NCBI RefSeq assembly: GCF_023897015.1
Contig: NZ_JAMHFY010000006.1
Location: forward strand, 184,469 to 248,468
Source: Desulfosporosinus nitroreducens
GTDB taxonomy: Bacteria; Bacillota; Desulfitobacteriia; Desulfitobacteriales; Desulfitobacteriaceae
DNA: 64,000 nucleotides
Direction: 5' to 3'
In this document: in pieces, positions 10,308 through 18,522 of the stretch
Layout: the number at the start of each line of letters is the position of its first letter
Position numbering within the stretch: the first letter of the stretch is position 1
Notes under the pieces: model-generated
Databases searched by the model: none
What the model was told of the DNA's origin: nothing
The model's input: the letters and a program-made list of their open reading frames with translations, nothing else
Translations under genes and position numbers: made by a program

Positions 10308-11324
10308 ATGAGTGAAAATAAAAAAATGAACATCCAAACAGTTCGCCAAACTGCACGAGAAAAACTTAAGGGTTTTTGTAGAGTCTGTCCAGAGTGTAAT
10401 GGTAAGGCTTGTGCAGGAGAAGTTCCAGGTATGGGGGGGATGGGCACAGGGACATCGTTTAAAAACAATGTCGAAGCGTTAGCAGCCTATCGTATTAATT
10501 TGAGGACATTGCACGGCGTTAAAAAGCCCAATACACAGATCAAACTTTTTGGTCAAGAATTAAAAACCCCAATCTTTGGCGCTCCGATTACCGGTAATAA
10601 CTTCAATATGGGCGGGGCTTTGAATGAAGAAGAATGGGCTGAGGCTATGATTCAAGGTTGCCTATCTTCAGGGGCCATGGGATCTACAGGTGATGCGCCT
10701 GACCCCGCAATGTATAAGGCAGGTCTTGGTGTGGTTGCGAAAGCCCAGGGTTTAGGTATTCCGTTTATGAAACCGCGGGAATTGCCGGAAGTATTTGATT
10801 ATCTGCGTCTGGCAGAAGAAGCAGGAGTTCTTGCAGTGGGTATGGATGTAGATGCAGCAGGCTTAGTTACCATCCCTGTCAGCCCAAAAACCAAGGAAGA
10901 TCTGAAAACGATCATTGATAATACGTCATTACCCTTCATTATTAAAGGAATCATGACAGTTGAGGAAGCCGAAATAGCTGTTGAAGTTGGTGCTGCCGCA
11001 ATTGTCGTTTCAAACCACGGTGGAAGAGTACTTGATTACACTCCAGGAACGGCGGAGGTCTTGCCGGAAATCGCTGCGGCTGTAGATGGACGCATCCCGG
11101 TGATTGTTGACGGTGGAGTCCGTACGGGAGTTGATGTTCTGAAGATGTTAGCTTTAGGGGCAGATGCTGTTATGATCGGGAGACCCCTTATTATCGCTGG
11201 TTACGGTGGAGGCGCAGAAGGAGTTGCCTTAGCGATAAGGAGAATGACGAATGAACTAAAACAGGCTATGGTTCTGACTGGCTGCCAAACACTTGAAAAT
11301 ATTGATATGGATGTGTTTTTTTAA
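10308..11324 (+). CDS. FMN-dependent alpha-hydroxy-acid oxidising enzyme with N-terminal Cys cluster
   Basis: 338 residues; GGAGG lies 8 nt before the ATG. The core is an FMN-binding TIM barrel of the lactate/glycolate oxidase family: IIKGIMTVEEAE supplies the flavin-contacting Lys, VVSNHGGRVLDYTPG carries the catalytic His and Arg, and the phosphate-binding end is DGGVRTGVDVLKMLALGADAV then GRPLI. Unlike aerobic oxidases it is short and starts with a compact Cys cluster, FCRVCPECNGKACAGE (about residues 23-38), suggesting a metal or iron-sulphur site or a redox partner contact. In an anaerobe it more probably passes electrons to a carrier than to oxygen. The substrate is not determined by the sequence. 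Confidence 0.8.
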   Translation: MSENKKMNIQTVRQTAREKLKGFCRVCPECNGKACAGEVPGMGGMGTGTSFKNNVEALAAYRINLRTLHGVKKPNTQIKLFGQELKTPIFGAPITGNNFNMGGALNEEEWAEAMIQGCLSSGAMGSTGDAPDPAMYKAGLGVVAKAQGLGIPFMKPRELPEVFDYLRLAEEAGVLAVGMDVDAAGLVTIPVSPKTKEDLKTIIDNTSLPFIIKGIMTVEEAEIAVEVGAAAIVVSNHGGRVLDYTPGTAEVLPEIAAAVDGRIPVIVDGGVRTGVDVLKMLALGADAVMIGRPLIIAGYGGGAEGVALAIRRMTNELKQAMVLTGCQTLENIDMDVFF

Positions 11325-11399
11325 AAGGAAAACTTTTACGAGTTAGTTATCAAAGAAATTACTATTTCGAGTTTAAATCGAGAAAAATTAAGTTTAAAA

Positions 11400-11443
11400 A
11401 ACTTAATTTAGGTGGAGATTAAAAAACTCCACCTAATTAAGTT
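11400..11443. repeat. Long inverted repeat (hairpin) between the hydroxy-acid enzyme and the deacetylase
   Basis: The arms 11400-11417 and 11427-11443 pair over about 17 bp around a 9-nt A-rich loop, with core AGGTGGAG/CTCCACCT. A T-run is lacking on the plus strand, but an A-run precedes the left arm, so it would read as a terminator on the minus strand. It may still end the upstream transcript. Confidence 0.6.
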
Positions 11444-11491
11444 AGCGCCAAAAATACCTAAATCGAACCTCGTGAAAGTGGGACAGACATA

Positions 11492-12508
11492 ATGTGGACA
11501 AAACATTGCCGAATGTGGAATGCAGCGTTAGCAGTTTTGATACTTCTAACGAGTGTATATCTAGGCGGATGTCAATCAGATAAGTTGCCCAAAGCATCCG
11601 TTACCTCCTCAGGAGCGATCGAATCCGCCCAGCCAGACATAGTTAGTGAAGAGGACGATAATTCTATCCCCAAAACGCAAGATACACAAGATAAGCCAAA
11701 GACAGAATCCGGTCCTGAACCAATTGCTAAGCCGGTTCCCAATCAAAAAGTTGAAGCAAAACCCGTCATCCCTTTGCCGGAAAAATCCCCTCCCGATACT
11801 CCAATCCATCCATTTTATAGTTTAGACGGAACTCCGCCGAGTGCACCAGGACTTGCCATGCGGAAGAGAGAGTTTGCTATAGAGCCTGAAAAAATTGCTT
11901 ACCTTACATTTGATGATGGTCCTTATCCGGAAACGACCCCTCACCTTCTTAAAATTCTTCAACAAGAAGGTGTTAAAGCAACATTTTTCGTTTTGGGGCG
12001 ACAGGCTGAGCGTTATCCGGAACTTCTGAAAGACGAATATGTACAGGGACACGGGATTGGAAACCACAGCTATTCACACGATTACAGTTCGGTTTATCAT
12101 AGTCCGGAGACTTTTTTAGCAGAGATTAAACAAGCTGAAGAAGTCATTTTTAAGGTTATTGGAATCCGCCCCCGAATGGTAAGGGCGCCTGGAGGTACTC
12201 AGGGGCATTTCAATGTAAACTATTACAATACATTAGATGCTGAAGACTACTTGGTTTATGATTGGAATGTCAGCAGTGGGGATGCGGCGGCACCGCTTGT
12301 TTTAACCGAGCAACTTGTCAAAAACATTGAGGCCCAAGTGCCTGGCAAAACAAGAGTCATCATTTTAATGCATGATTCGAAAAGTAAAACTACAACCATT
12401 GAGGCGCTTCCGATGATTGTTCATTTCTTAAAAGAACAAGGATACTCCTTCGGTAAGATTACGCCGAAAGTTGCTCCAATTCTCTTTCCAGGTGGATTTA
12501 ACAGCTAA
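11492..12508 (+). CDS. Polysaccharide deacetylase lipoprotein (NodB/PdaA-type)
   Basis: 338 residues. The N terminus is a lipoprotein signal ending VYLGGC, with Cys at about residue 27, followed by a disordered Pro/Lys/Glu-rich linker to about residue 105. The NodB homology domain then shows every catalytic motif: TFDDGPYPET (catalytic base Asp and metal Asp), HSYSH (metal histidines), RAPGG, and LMHDS (catalytic His). These enzymes remove acetyl groups from peptidoglycan or other GlcNAc polymers at the outer face of the membrane; in sporeformers several act on cortex peptidoglycan. Its start has only a weak ribosome site (GTGGGA). A strong terminator follows, so it is probably monocistronic. 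Substrate is uncertain. Confidence 0.88.
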   Translation: MWTKHCRMWNAALAVLILLTSVYLGGCQSDKLPKASVTSSGAIESAQPDIVSEEDDNSIPKTQDTQDKPKTESGPEPIAKPVPNQKVEAKPVIPLPEKSPPDTPIHPFYSLDGTPPSAPGLAMRKREFAIEPEKIAYLTFDDGPYPETTPHLLKILQQEGVKATFFVLGRQAERYPELLKDEYVQGHGIGNHSYSHDYSSVYHSPETFLAEIKQAEEVIFKVIGIRPRMVRAPGGTQGHFNVNYYNTLDAEDYLVYDWNVSSGDAAAPLVLTEQLVKNIEAQVPGKTRVIILMHDSKSKTTTIEALPMIVHFLKEQGYSFGKITPKVAPILFPGGFNS

Positions 12509-12542
12509 AATTAGCAGTTGCGACTTGCCAATAAAGAGAACG

Positions 12543-12583
12543 AAAAAGGTGCCTGTATCAATTTATTGATAGGCACCTTTTTT
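12543..12583 (+). terminator. Strong intrinsic terminator after the deacetylase gene
   Basis: AAAAAGGTGCCT with TATCAA pairs with TTGATA and AGGCACCTTTTTT around a TTTA loop; about 17 bp in all, ending in a T-run. Confidence 0.92.
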
Positions 12584-12660
12584 GTTTTCATTTCACCATC
12601 CTTGTTTAAGTTGTGACGGTGTTCTAACCTTGAAGTTAGTTTGCTAATGATTTAATCGTA

Positions 12661-12897
12661 TAATTAGGGTTTGCTAATTTATCGAAGAGTCTAGATTTTG
12701 CACGGATTTACGGGTAGTTCTGCGTAATATATGTGCATGAAAAAACAGCCTTTGGCGTCAAACCGTGCACATGGGGTTAAAAACGATGTATCGTAAACCA
12801 AATAGTTATCGCCAGACCCGGCCGGGCTTGTCTCCAAAATCGCAAGATTCTGGTTGCTTAAGAGAAAAAAAGGGGTTTGGTTAGCAAGCCCTAATTA
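12661..12897 (+). ncRNA. Candidate structured RNA of unknown family
   Basis: The ~600 bp between the deacetylase and radical SAM genes has no credible ORF. A 17-bp stem pairs 12661-12677 with 12881-12897 (one G-U pair). Inside it are a TGCACGG/CCGTGCA helix (12699-12705 with 12763-12769) that competes with an ATGTGCA/TGCACAT helix (12731-12737 with 12766-12772), a hairpin built on ACGATGTATCGT inside GGTT/AACC (about 12775-12799), a GACCCGGCCGGG segment, and a GCAA...TTGC hairpin (12842-12856). Mutually exclusive helices are typical of riboswitches, and the closed outer stem of stand-alone RNAs. No known family motif was recognised. A TATAAT at 12659-12664 overlaps the left arm, so the stem may be only partly transcribed; strand and boundaries are guesses. 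Confidence 0.35.
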
Positions 12898-12909
12898 ACA
12901 TCCTGGATT

Positions 12910-12958
12910 GAATTAAGATCGGAAATGGGAAATGTACAAAGCGTGTGTATCTTAATTC
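12910..12958. repeat. Inverted repeat upstream of the sigma-54 promoter
   Basis: GAATTAAGAT (12910-12919) and ATCTTAATTC (12949-12958) are perfect 10-bp complements separated by 29 bp. They lie 86-134 bp upstream of the -24 element, within the range where enhancer-binding proteins usually bind. It could equally be a hairpin of the preceding RNA candidate. Confidence 0.4.
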
Positions 12959-13043
12959 TAAATAATTGGACAATCAGCCTCGTGTTCTAGAATAATTAAT
13001 CTTTCTGAAGACCTTATTGTTGTCTCGCTATGCCTTATCAATC

Positions 13044-13059
13044 TGGCATAACAATTGCA
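13044..13059 (+). promoter_or_regulatory. Sigma-54 (-24/-12) promoter for the radical SAM gene
   Basis: TGGCATAACAATTGCA matches the sigma-54 consensus (TGGCAY-N-TTGCW) with the invariant GG and GC dinucleotides exactly 10 nt apart. Transcription would start near 13070, leaving a 36-nt leader that contains AAGGGGG before the TTG start at 13106. rpoN itself is encoded 6.4 kb downstream. No enhancer-binding activator gene is seen in the window. Confidence 0.75.
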
Positions 13060-13105
13060 TTGGGAGCATTAAACCGCTATACTTAAGGCGAAGGGGGTTG
13101 CGATT

Positions 13106-14875
13106 TTGCGTATTCTTTTGGTTGCCCTCAATGCGAAATATATTCATACGAATTTAGCCCTTCGCTATTTGCGAGAGGGAGTTCGTACGTTATACCCGGA
13201 TGTTTTGCTTAAAGAATTTAGCATTAACGATCACCTGGATCGGATTGCAGGGGAGATTTATGAAGCCAAGGCCGATGTCGTTGGTTTTTCATGTTATATT
13301 TGGAACCTAAAAGAGACCGTGGAGGTGATTAGACAGCTTCACCCGGTCTGTCCGAATATTCGATTTGTTTTAGGGGGCCCGGAAGTATCCTTCGAGTCTG
13401 AGGAGTTTCTTCTGGAGCATCCTGAAGTAGATGCTCTTGTTATTGGCGAAGGGGAAAAAACCTTTTTAGAGCTGTTAAAGACGTGGCAGGATGGTCATGA
13501 TCCCTCTCATGTCCAAGGCATTGCTTGGACAAAGGACGGGAAAATTATGGTTAATCCCGCTCCAGTCAGCCCTCTTAGCATGAACGATCTGCCGTTTCCT
13601 TATACTGAAGACGAAGACTTCACAGGACGGTTGGTCTATGTTGAGACGACTAGGGGATGCCCTTTTAACTGTCAGTATTGCTTATCCTCTACTTTTCAAG
13701 GAGTCCGTTTTTTGGAGCCTGAGAGGTTTCGAATGATGTTCCGTCAGTTGTTGAAAAATGGTGCCCGAACCATAAAGTTTGTGGACCGAACCTTCAATGC
13801 CAATAAACGGCATGCTCTTGGAATTTTAGACATTGTACGAGAGGAAAGTGAGCTGCACTCTGATGCCAAGTCGATTCGAGTTCACTGCGAAATGGCAGGA
13901 GATTTATTAGATGCGGAATGGATGGACTACTTCAGAAATTATCCACGGGGATTAGTTCAATTAGAAATAGGAGTACAATCTACACACCAGCCAACTCTGA
14001 AGATAGTTTCACGTCCACAAAGGTTTAAAGAGTGGAAGAAATATATATCTGAAATGCGGTGCTTTGGAATACCGCTTCACTTAGACCTGATCGCTGGATT
14101 ACCTGAGGAAAACTGGCTAAACTTTCGGACATCATTTAATGAGGTATATGAGACAGATCCGGATATGCTTCAGCTAGGCTTTCTCAAAGTCCTTAAAGGA
14201 TCTGGTTTGCGTCTGCAAAGCAGTCGCTATGGACTCTTGTTTGTACCTGACCCACCCTATACAATTTTAGAGACTAAGGACTTATCACATAATGAAATAC
14301 TTCAATTGCAACGCATGGAAAGTATTTTAGATAAATATTATAATTCAGGGAAGTTTGAGCACGCCTTGCGATATGTCCTCAAACTCTTTCCGACCCCCTT
14401 TGATTTTTATCATAAGTTTGCAGAGCTTTGGCACAAGAAGGATTGGTTTTCTCGCCAGTGGCAAGGCAAAGCCCTCTTTGATAAACTGTGGGAATTTCTC
14501 CAAGACGTACAGGATGCCGAAAAAAGGGAAGGGATGGACATCATTCGTTGGAATATAATCCGTGACGCCCTGAGGTTTGATTATTACATGTGGGAACGTC
14601 CGAATATCATCCCTGACTATTTAGAAGATGAAAACAGCCTGGAGCTGGAGAAGAGAACAGATCAGTGGAAGACAATGCAGGATAAGATCCGCAAGGATGC
14701 TTATTGGGAGATAATAATTCCAGAGGTTAAAAAAATGGACCGGCGGCAGTGGAATCGCAATACAGCGATTGCATATTTTACGTCGGATTTATTGCAAGAA
14801 TCCAACAGACCTTGTTGGTATCTTTTTCACTATCAACAGGGGAAAGTGAAGGCCTACCGATATGAAGAATCATGA
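13106..14875 (+). CDS. B12-binding-domain radical SAM protein (DUF4080-type)
   Basis: 589 residues, TTG start with AAGGGGG 8 nt upstream. Residues 1-140 form a cobalamin-binding-like Rossmann domain (ILLVALNAKYIHTNLALRYL, then FVLGGPEVSFE and VIGEGEKTFLELL). The radical SAM core follows, with the cluster-binding motif CPFNCQYC at about residue 186 and the usual LEIGVQS and LIAGLPEE strands. The C-terminal third is a family-specific domain rich in Trp and Tyr. Such proteins are suspected methylases or enzymes of unknown chemistry. It is driven by a sigma-54 promoter, so expression should depend on a specific activator. The next gene starts inside its last codons, suggesting translational coupling. 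Confidence 0.85.
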   Translation: MRILLVALNAKYIHTNLALRYLREGVRTLYPDVLLKEFSINDHLDRIAGEIYEAKADVVGFSCYIWNLKETVEVIRQLHPVCPNIRFVLGGPEVSFESEEFLLEHPEVDALVIGEGEKTFLELLKTWQDGHDPSHVQGIAWTKDGKIMVNPAPVSPLSMNDLPFPYTEDEDFTGRLVYVETTRGCPFNCQYCLSSTFQGVRFLEPERFRMMFRQLLKNGARTIKFVDRTFNANKRHALGILDIVREESELHSDAKSIRVHCEMAGDLLDAEWMDYFRNYPRGLVQLEIGVQSTHQPTLKIVSRPQRFKEWKKYISEMRCFGIPLHLDLIAGLPEENWLNFRTSFNEVYETDPDMLQLGFLKVLKGSGLRLQSSRYGLLFVPDPPYTILETKDLSHNEILQLQRMESILDKYYNSGKFEHALRYVLKLFPTPFDFYHKFAELWHKKDWFSRQWQGKALFDKLWEFLQDVQDAEKREGMDIIRWNIIRDALRFDYYMWERPNIIPDYLEDENSLELEKRTDQWKTMQDKIRKDAYWEIIIPEVKKMDRRQWNRNTAIAYFTSDLLQESNRPCWYLFHYQQGKVKAYRYEES

Positions 14876-16088
14876 ATGGAGTGCGGTTCGAGTCATGGAC
14901 AGTGCCTGGCGGCTTGGCGTCAGCCAAGTTTTCTATATACTAGTCAGTTTCATTCTTGTCACGGGGTGTTCGTCTGCCCCTCAGACGGGACAACCAGGTG
15001 GACCGGCCCCCTCAGTTGTGGACATCTGGCATTCTTTGCAAGGGGCAGAGGCGGATGCCTTAGAGGGTCAGGTTCAAACGATTGTAAAGACAAATCCTGA
15101 GGTTATCGTTAAACTTAACTATGTGCCGGCTCAGAACTTTGCCGCCTTTTCCTACCAAGCAGAAGCAGGCGGGGAAGGCCCGGAGATTTTTATAGCTTCA
15201 AGAGATATTATCCATGAGCTTTATGGGCAAGGAGCATTGGCCCCTGCCGCGCATAACGATAAAGAGGCATTTCCTGCAACATTAGCCGCCTTTCGATTTG
15301 GAGAGGTGGATTATGCACTTCCTTGGATGACGGATATTCCTTTGCTCTATTTTAGAACGGATACTGCTTCAGTGCCTGCCAGTCTGGCGGAGCTGTTTTC
15401 AGTCAATGGGATTTCTATTGCCTCTCCAGATACCGCCACACTTTCAGCATGGTGGAATGGGCAGGGTGGGCGGTTGATGAATGCCGGAAACATTAGTTTT
15501 AATGAACCAAACAATTTGGCGTTTCTTCAACAAATCTTAACTTGGCGGAGTACGAATGTCCTTCGTATTGATCCGGCCGCTCTGACCGCGTTTGCTAATG
15601 GTCAAACACCCTATGTTATCGCAGGAGCCAGTACCGCAAAACATTTGACACAATTAAATGTCCCTTGGGGAAGCATGCCTCTTTCCGATTTGTTGGGTGG
15701 ACAAGGGCAAGCGCTTATAGGGACAACGTTAGGAATTGCTAATTCTGCAATTAAAACCACTCCAGCGATGCTGGATGCTATTCAAACGGTTGAAAAGGCA
15801 TTGCTCTCACCAGAAGTTGAAGCAGCGATGCAGACTGCTGGAAGTCTTCTTCCAGCTAATATGAGTTATTATGGACGTCCAGAAGCTCAGAAAGGCGTTT
15901 TTCCTCAGGCAAATATTGCTCTGACCAAAGCCTGGGTTTTGGAGGGGAACGGACAGGAATGGAAGTTGATTCCCTTGCAAAATGAAGCATGGAGTAATGT
16001 CTTGGCAGGGAATGCCACTCCTGAGGATGCGCTAAATAATGCCCAAGAGCAAGCTGGAAAAGTTTTATCGGTTAAGGGGCAGCCATAA
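14862..16088 (+). CDS. Extracellular solute-binding lipoprotein
   Basis: 408 residues from the ATG at 14862, which overlaps the end of the radical SAM gene by 14 nt; an alternative ATG lies at 14895. A lipoprotein signal follows, YILVSFILVTGC, with Cys at about residue 36. The rest resembles family 1 solute-binding proteins (maltose or spermidine type): VVDIWHSLQGAEADALEGQV at the start, AGEGP-like EGPEIFIAS, FNEPNNLAFLQQ and ALTKAWVLEGNGQEW. No permease or ATPase genes are adjacent, so its transporter is elsewhere or it acts as a sensor. An interspersed 31-bp repeat (14904-14934) forms part of its signal-peptide coding sequence, which is odd. Confidence 0.78.
   Translation: MKNHEWSAVRVMDSAWRLGVSQVFYILVSFILVTGCSSAPQTGQPGGPAPSVVDIWHSLQGAEADALEGQVQTIVKTNPEVIVKLNYVPAQNFAAFSYQAEAGGEGPEIFIASRDIIHELYGQGALAPAAHNDKEAFPATLAAFRFGEVDYALPWMTDIPLLYFRTDTASVPASLAELFSVNGISIASPDTATLSAWWNGQGGRLMNAGNISFNEPNNLAFLQQILTWRSTNVLRIDPAALTAFANGQTPYVIAGASTAKHLTQLNVPWGSMPLSDLLGGQGQALIGTTLGIANSAIKTTPAMLDAIQTVEKALLSPEVEAAMQTAGSLLPANMSYYGRPEAQKGVFPQANIALTKAWVLEGNGQEWKLIPLQNEAWSNVLAGNATPEDALNNAQEQAGKVLSVKGQP
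14904..14934 (+). repeat. Interspersed 31-bp repeat, copy A (inside a signal-peptide region)
   Basis: 31-bp element that is identical at 27 of 31 positions to 31888-31918. Its core CTTGGCGTCAGCCAAG is a perfect 6-bp hairpin followed by TTTTCT. It lies inside the 5' coding part of the solute-binding lipoprotein gene. Confidence 0.6.
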
Positions 16089-16110
16089 TATAATAAGAGG
16101 AGGTGAAAAA

Positions 16111-17004
16111 ATGAATAAACAAGGATTAGAACTTATTGTTATTACCGGCTTATCAGGAGCTGGAAGAACTCAGGCAATGCAAAGCCTTGAAGACCAAGGG
16201 TTTTTCTGTGTAGATAATTTACCCCCAACGTTTCTGGTCAAATTTGCTGAGCTTTGCGCTCAGTCCAGAGGCAAGGTTTCTAAAGCAGCTATTGTTTGTG
16301 ATCTGCGAGGTGGGGAATTCTTTTCCTCGCTCAGTGAAGCTTTAAACAATCTGGAGAAGGAAGGCTTCCGTCTGGAAGTGCTCTTTCTAGATGCATCGGA
16401 TGAAACCTTAATTCGTCGTTATAAAGAATCAAGACGCAGGCACCCACTCTCTCCTCAGGGGCGAGTATTAGATGGAATTCAGGCTGAACGGCAACAACTG
16501 GAAGAACTTAGAATTCGGGCAGATAACATTATAGATACTTCCAACTTGAGTTCCCAGCAACTTCGCAGTCAAGTAGCGGAGCTTTTTTGCAAAGCTCAGG
16601 GGTTAGGCCAAATGGCTGTTTCAGTGATATCCTTTGGCTTTAAATATGGAATGCCCATGGATGCAGACTTGGTTATGGATGTACGGTTTCTCCCGAACCC
16701 TTTTTACGTGGAATCATTACGTCCTCTAACTGGGGAACATGAATTGGTCAGAGACTATGTCTTTGGCAATCAAATGGCCCAGGAATTTATGGAAAAATAC
16801 TTGAATTTATTGGAGTTCATCCTTCCCAATTATATTAGAGAAGGAAAAACTCACTTGGTTATTGGGATTGGCTGTACGGGTGGACAACATCGCTCCGTTG
16901 CTATTGCAGAAAGAGTAGGGAGTTTTTTAATAGAACGTGATTATGCCATCACTGTTAAGCATAGGGATGCCATAAAAAACCAAAAGCGTGGAATAACGCG
17001 ATGA
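16111..17004 (+). CDS. rapZ: RapZ-family nucleotide-binding protein (YvcJ), with altered P-loop
   Basis: 297 residues from the ATG at 16111, preceded by AGAGGAGGTG; an upstream in-frame extension has no ribosome site. RapZ/YvcJ binds nucleotides and, in E. coli, is an RNA adapter controlling glucosamine-6-phosphate synthase; in Bacillus it affects competence. Conserved elements: the CVDNLPPTFL segment near residue 36, VCDLRGGEFF, FLDASDETLIRRYKESRRRHPL near 90, and in the C-terminal domain VISFGFKYGMP, DVRFLPNPFY, and GIGCTGGQHRSVAIAER. The P-loop reads GLSGAGRT at residues 13-20, with Arg where the family has Lys. Its stop overlaps the yvcK start by 4 nt. Confidence 0.93.
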   Translation: MNKQGLELIVITGLSGAGRTQAMQSLEDQGFFCVDNLPPTFLVKFAELCAQSRGKVSKAAIVCDLRGGEFFSSLSEALNNLEKEGFRLEVLFLDASDETLIRRYKESRRRHPLSPQGRVLDGIQAERQQLEELRIRADNIIDTSNLSSQQLRSQVAELFCKAQGLGQMAVSVISFGFKYGMPMDADLVMDVRFLPNPFYVESLRPLTGEHELVRDYVFGNQMAQEFMEKYLNLLEFILPNYIREGKTHLVIGIGCTGGQHRSVAIAERVGSFLIERDYAITVKHRDAIKNQKRGITR

Positions 17005-18374
17005 ACCCAAAAAGATACGAACCCTTTTATCGATATCTAAAATGGCTTTACCCCGATTTGAAAGTAAAAAGGTGGTTTATCCTCGCCGTTCTGGGAATCT
17101 TCCTTTTTGCAACAGGATTTTCCGTCATGAATGATGGGGTGGCTATCGGCTATGCGGAGTTGCAATTCCGAGAGGTTATTTACCGATTGACGGGAAGTAC
17201 TAAGCATATTGCCGTTCCGACTGGCGCAATTATTAGCGCCCTGGGAATTTTTGCAATTATCGTTGGTTTTAAACGCATGCTTTATTCGATTATTTCTTCT
17301 GTGCTCCCGGAAAATGAAGTGAGAATTGTGGATAGGATCTATTCCCGCCATCATTTGAAAAGGGGACCGAAGATTGTAGTGGTTGGCGGAGGGACAGGAC
17401 TTTCTGCCCTTTTGCGTGGTCTTAAGGAATACACCTGTAATCTTACTGCCATTGTGACAGTTTCGGATGATGGAGGAAGTTCTGGAAAACTGCGTGATGA
17501 ATTGGGCATACAACCACCCGGAGATGTGCGCAATTGCATGGTCGCATTGGCTGAGACAGAGGAAATCATGGATACTCTCTTTTCTTATCGCTTTGAAAGT
17601 GGAGCACTCGAAGGACATAGTTTGGGGAACTTACTTTTAGCAGGATTAACCGATACCTTTGGTGATTTTCAAAAGGGAATTGAACAGGTCGGCAAAGTGT
17701 TTGCACTCCGTGGCAAGGTGTTTCCTACTACCTTGGATCAAGTAGTCCTTATGGCAGATTTAGAAGACGGAACCCGTGTAGTTGGGGAAACTTCGATTCG
17801 AGTCACTGAGGGTAAAATTAAGAGAGTATATCTGGAGCCTAGTGATTGTACCCCTTTACCAGAAGCCATACAGGCAATTGAAGAAGCAGATCTTATAGTT
17901 TTAGGGCCAGGAAGTCTCTATACCAGTGTTTTGCCAAATTTATTGGTCCTAGGGCTTAGAGAAAAGATTCGAGAAGCCAGCGCTCCCTGTGTTTATGTAT
18001 GTAATGTTATGACAGAAAAAGGGGAAACAGATGGCTATAAAGTCTCCGATCACCTGCAAGCGATTCTGGATCACTGTGGTGCAGGCTTTGTAGATGCAGT
18101 GCTTGCCTCTCGTGGTGAAATTACTGCTCCGCTTTTAAAACGCTACAGTAAGGAAGAAGCTGTTCCGGTGGTTACTGATCCTAAAATGGTTCAGCATTTA
18201 GGGGCGAAGTATTTTGAAGCGAATTTAGTCCAGGAGAGGAATGTCGTACGTCACGATTCGGATCGACTAGCGAAGGAACTCATTCGGTTACTTTTTCGTT
18301 TAAAACCAATAGGAGAGCGTATTGCTTTAGTCGATGCCTATTTGCTCACTCGGAAACTTCGTAAAAATTCGTAA
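17001..18374 (+). CDS. yvcK: YvcK/GlmR-family gluconeogenesis and cell-wall factor
   Basis: 457 residues, ATG overlapping the rapZ stop (ATGA). The core is the YvcK fold related to CofD: KIVVVGGGTGLSALLRGL near 125, TVSDDGGSSGKLR, PPGDVRNCMVALAE, EGHSLGNLLLAG, and DLIVLGPGSLYTSVLPNLLV. YvcK/GlmR binds UDP-sugars and supports peptidoglycan precursor synthesis on gluconeogenic carbon. About 115 residues precede the core with two hydrophobic segments (WFILAVLGIFLFATGFSVM and IISALGIFAIIVGF), so this version is membrane-anchored, as in many Clostridia. The set rapZ-yvcK-whiA is a classic conserved Firmicutes operon. Confidence 0.93.
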   Translation: MNPKRYEPFYRYLKWLYPDLKVKRWFILAVLGIFLFATGFSVMNDGVAIGYAELQFREVIYRLTGSTKHIAVPTGAIISALGIFAIIVGFKRMLYSIISSVLPENEVRIVDRIYSRHHLKRGPKIVVVGGGTGLSALLRGLKEYTCNLTAIVTVSDDGGSSGKLRDELGIQPPGDVRNCMVALAETEEIMDTLFSYRFESGALEGHSLGNLLLAGLTDTFGDFQKGIEQVGKVFALRGKVFPTTLDQVVLMADLEDGTRVVGETSIRVTEGKIKRVYLEPSDCTPLPEAIQAIEEADLIVLGPGSLYTSVLPNLLVLGLREKIREASAPCVYVCNVMTEKGETDGYKVSDHLQAILDHCGAGFVDAVLASRGEITAPLLKRYSKEEAVPVVTDPKMVQHLGAKYFEANLVQERNVVRHDSDRLAKELIRLLFRLKPIGERIALVDAYLLTRKLRKNS

Positions 18375-18522
18375 ATTAACCGTTAGATTAGGAACTTAGT
18401 TTAGGCACCTGTAGATTTGTTGAACACAGATAGGATAAATTCTGGTGTGATAATCGATACTCGGAATTCTTAGGCGAACTGCGAATTTGAACATCGACCA
18501 CGATCAAAGGGGGGCTGGAGAA

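Noticed and set aside
12661..12897. Cobalamin, lysine, cyclic-di-GMP or T-box riboswitch
   Set aside because: None of the conserved boxes of these families could be found, so no family name is given.
17037..17618. A 193-codon frame antisense to yvcK
   Set aside because: Lies wholly within the well-conserved yvcK gene; no ribosome site or recognisable domain.
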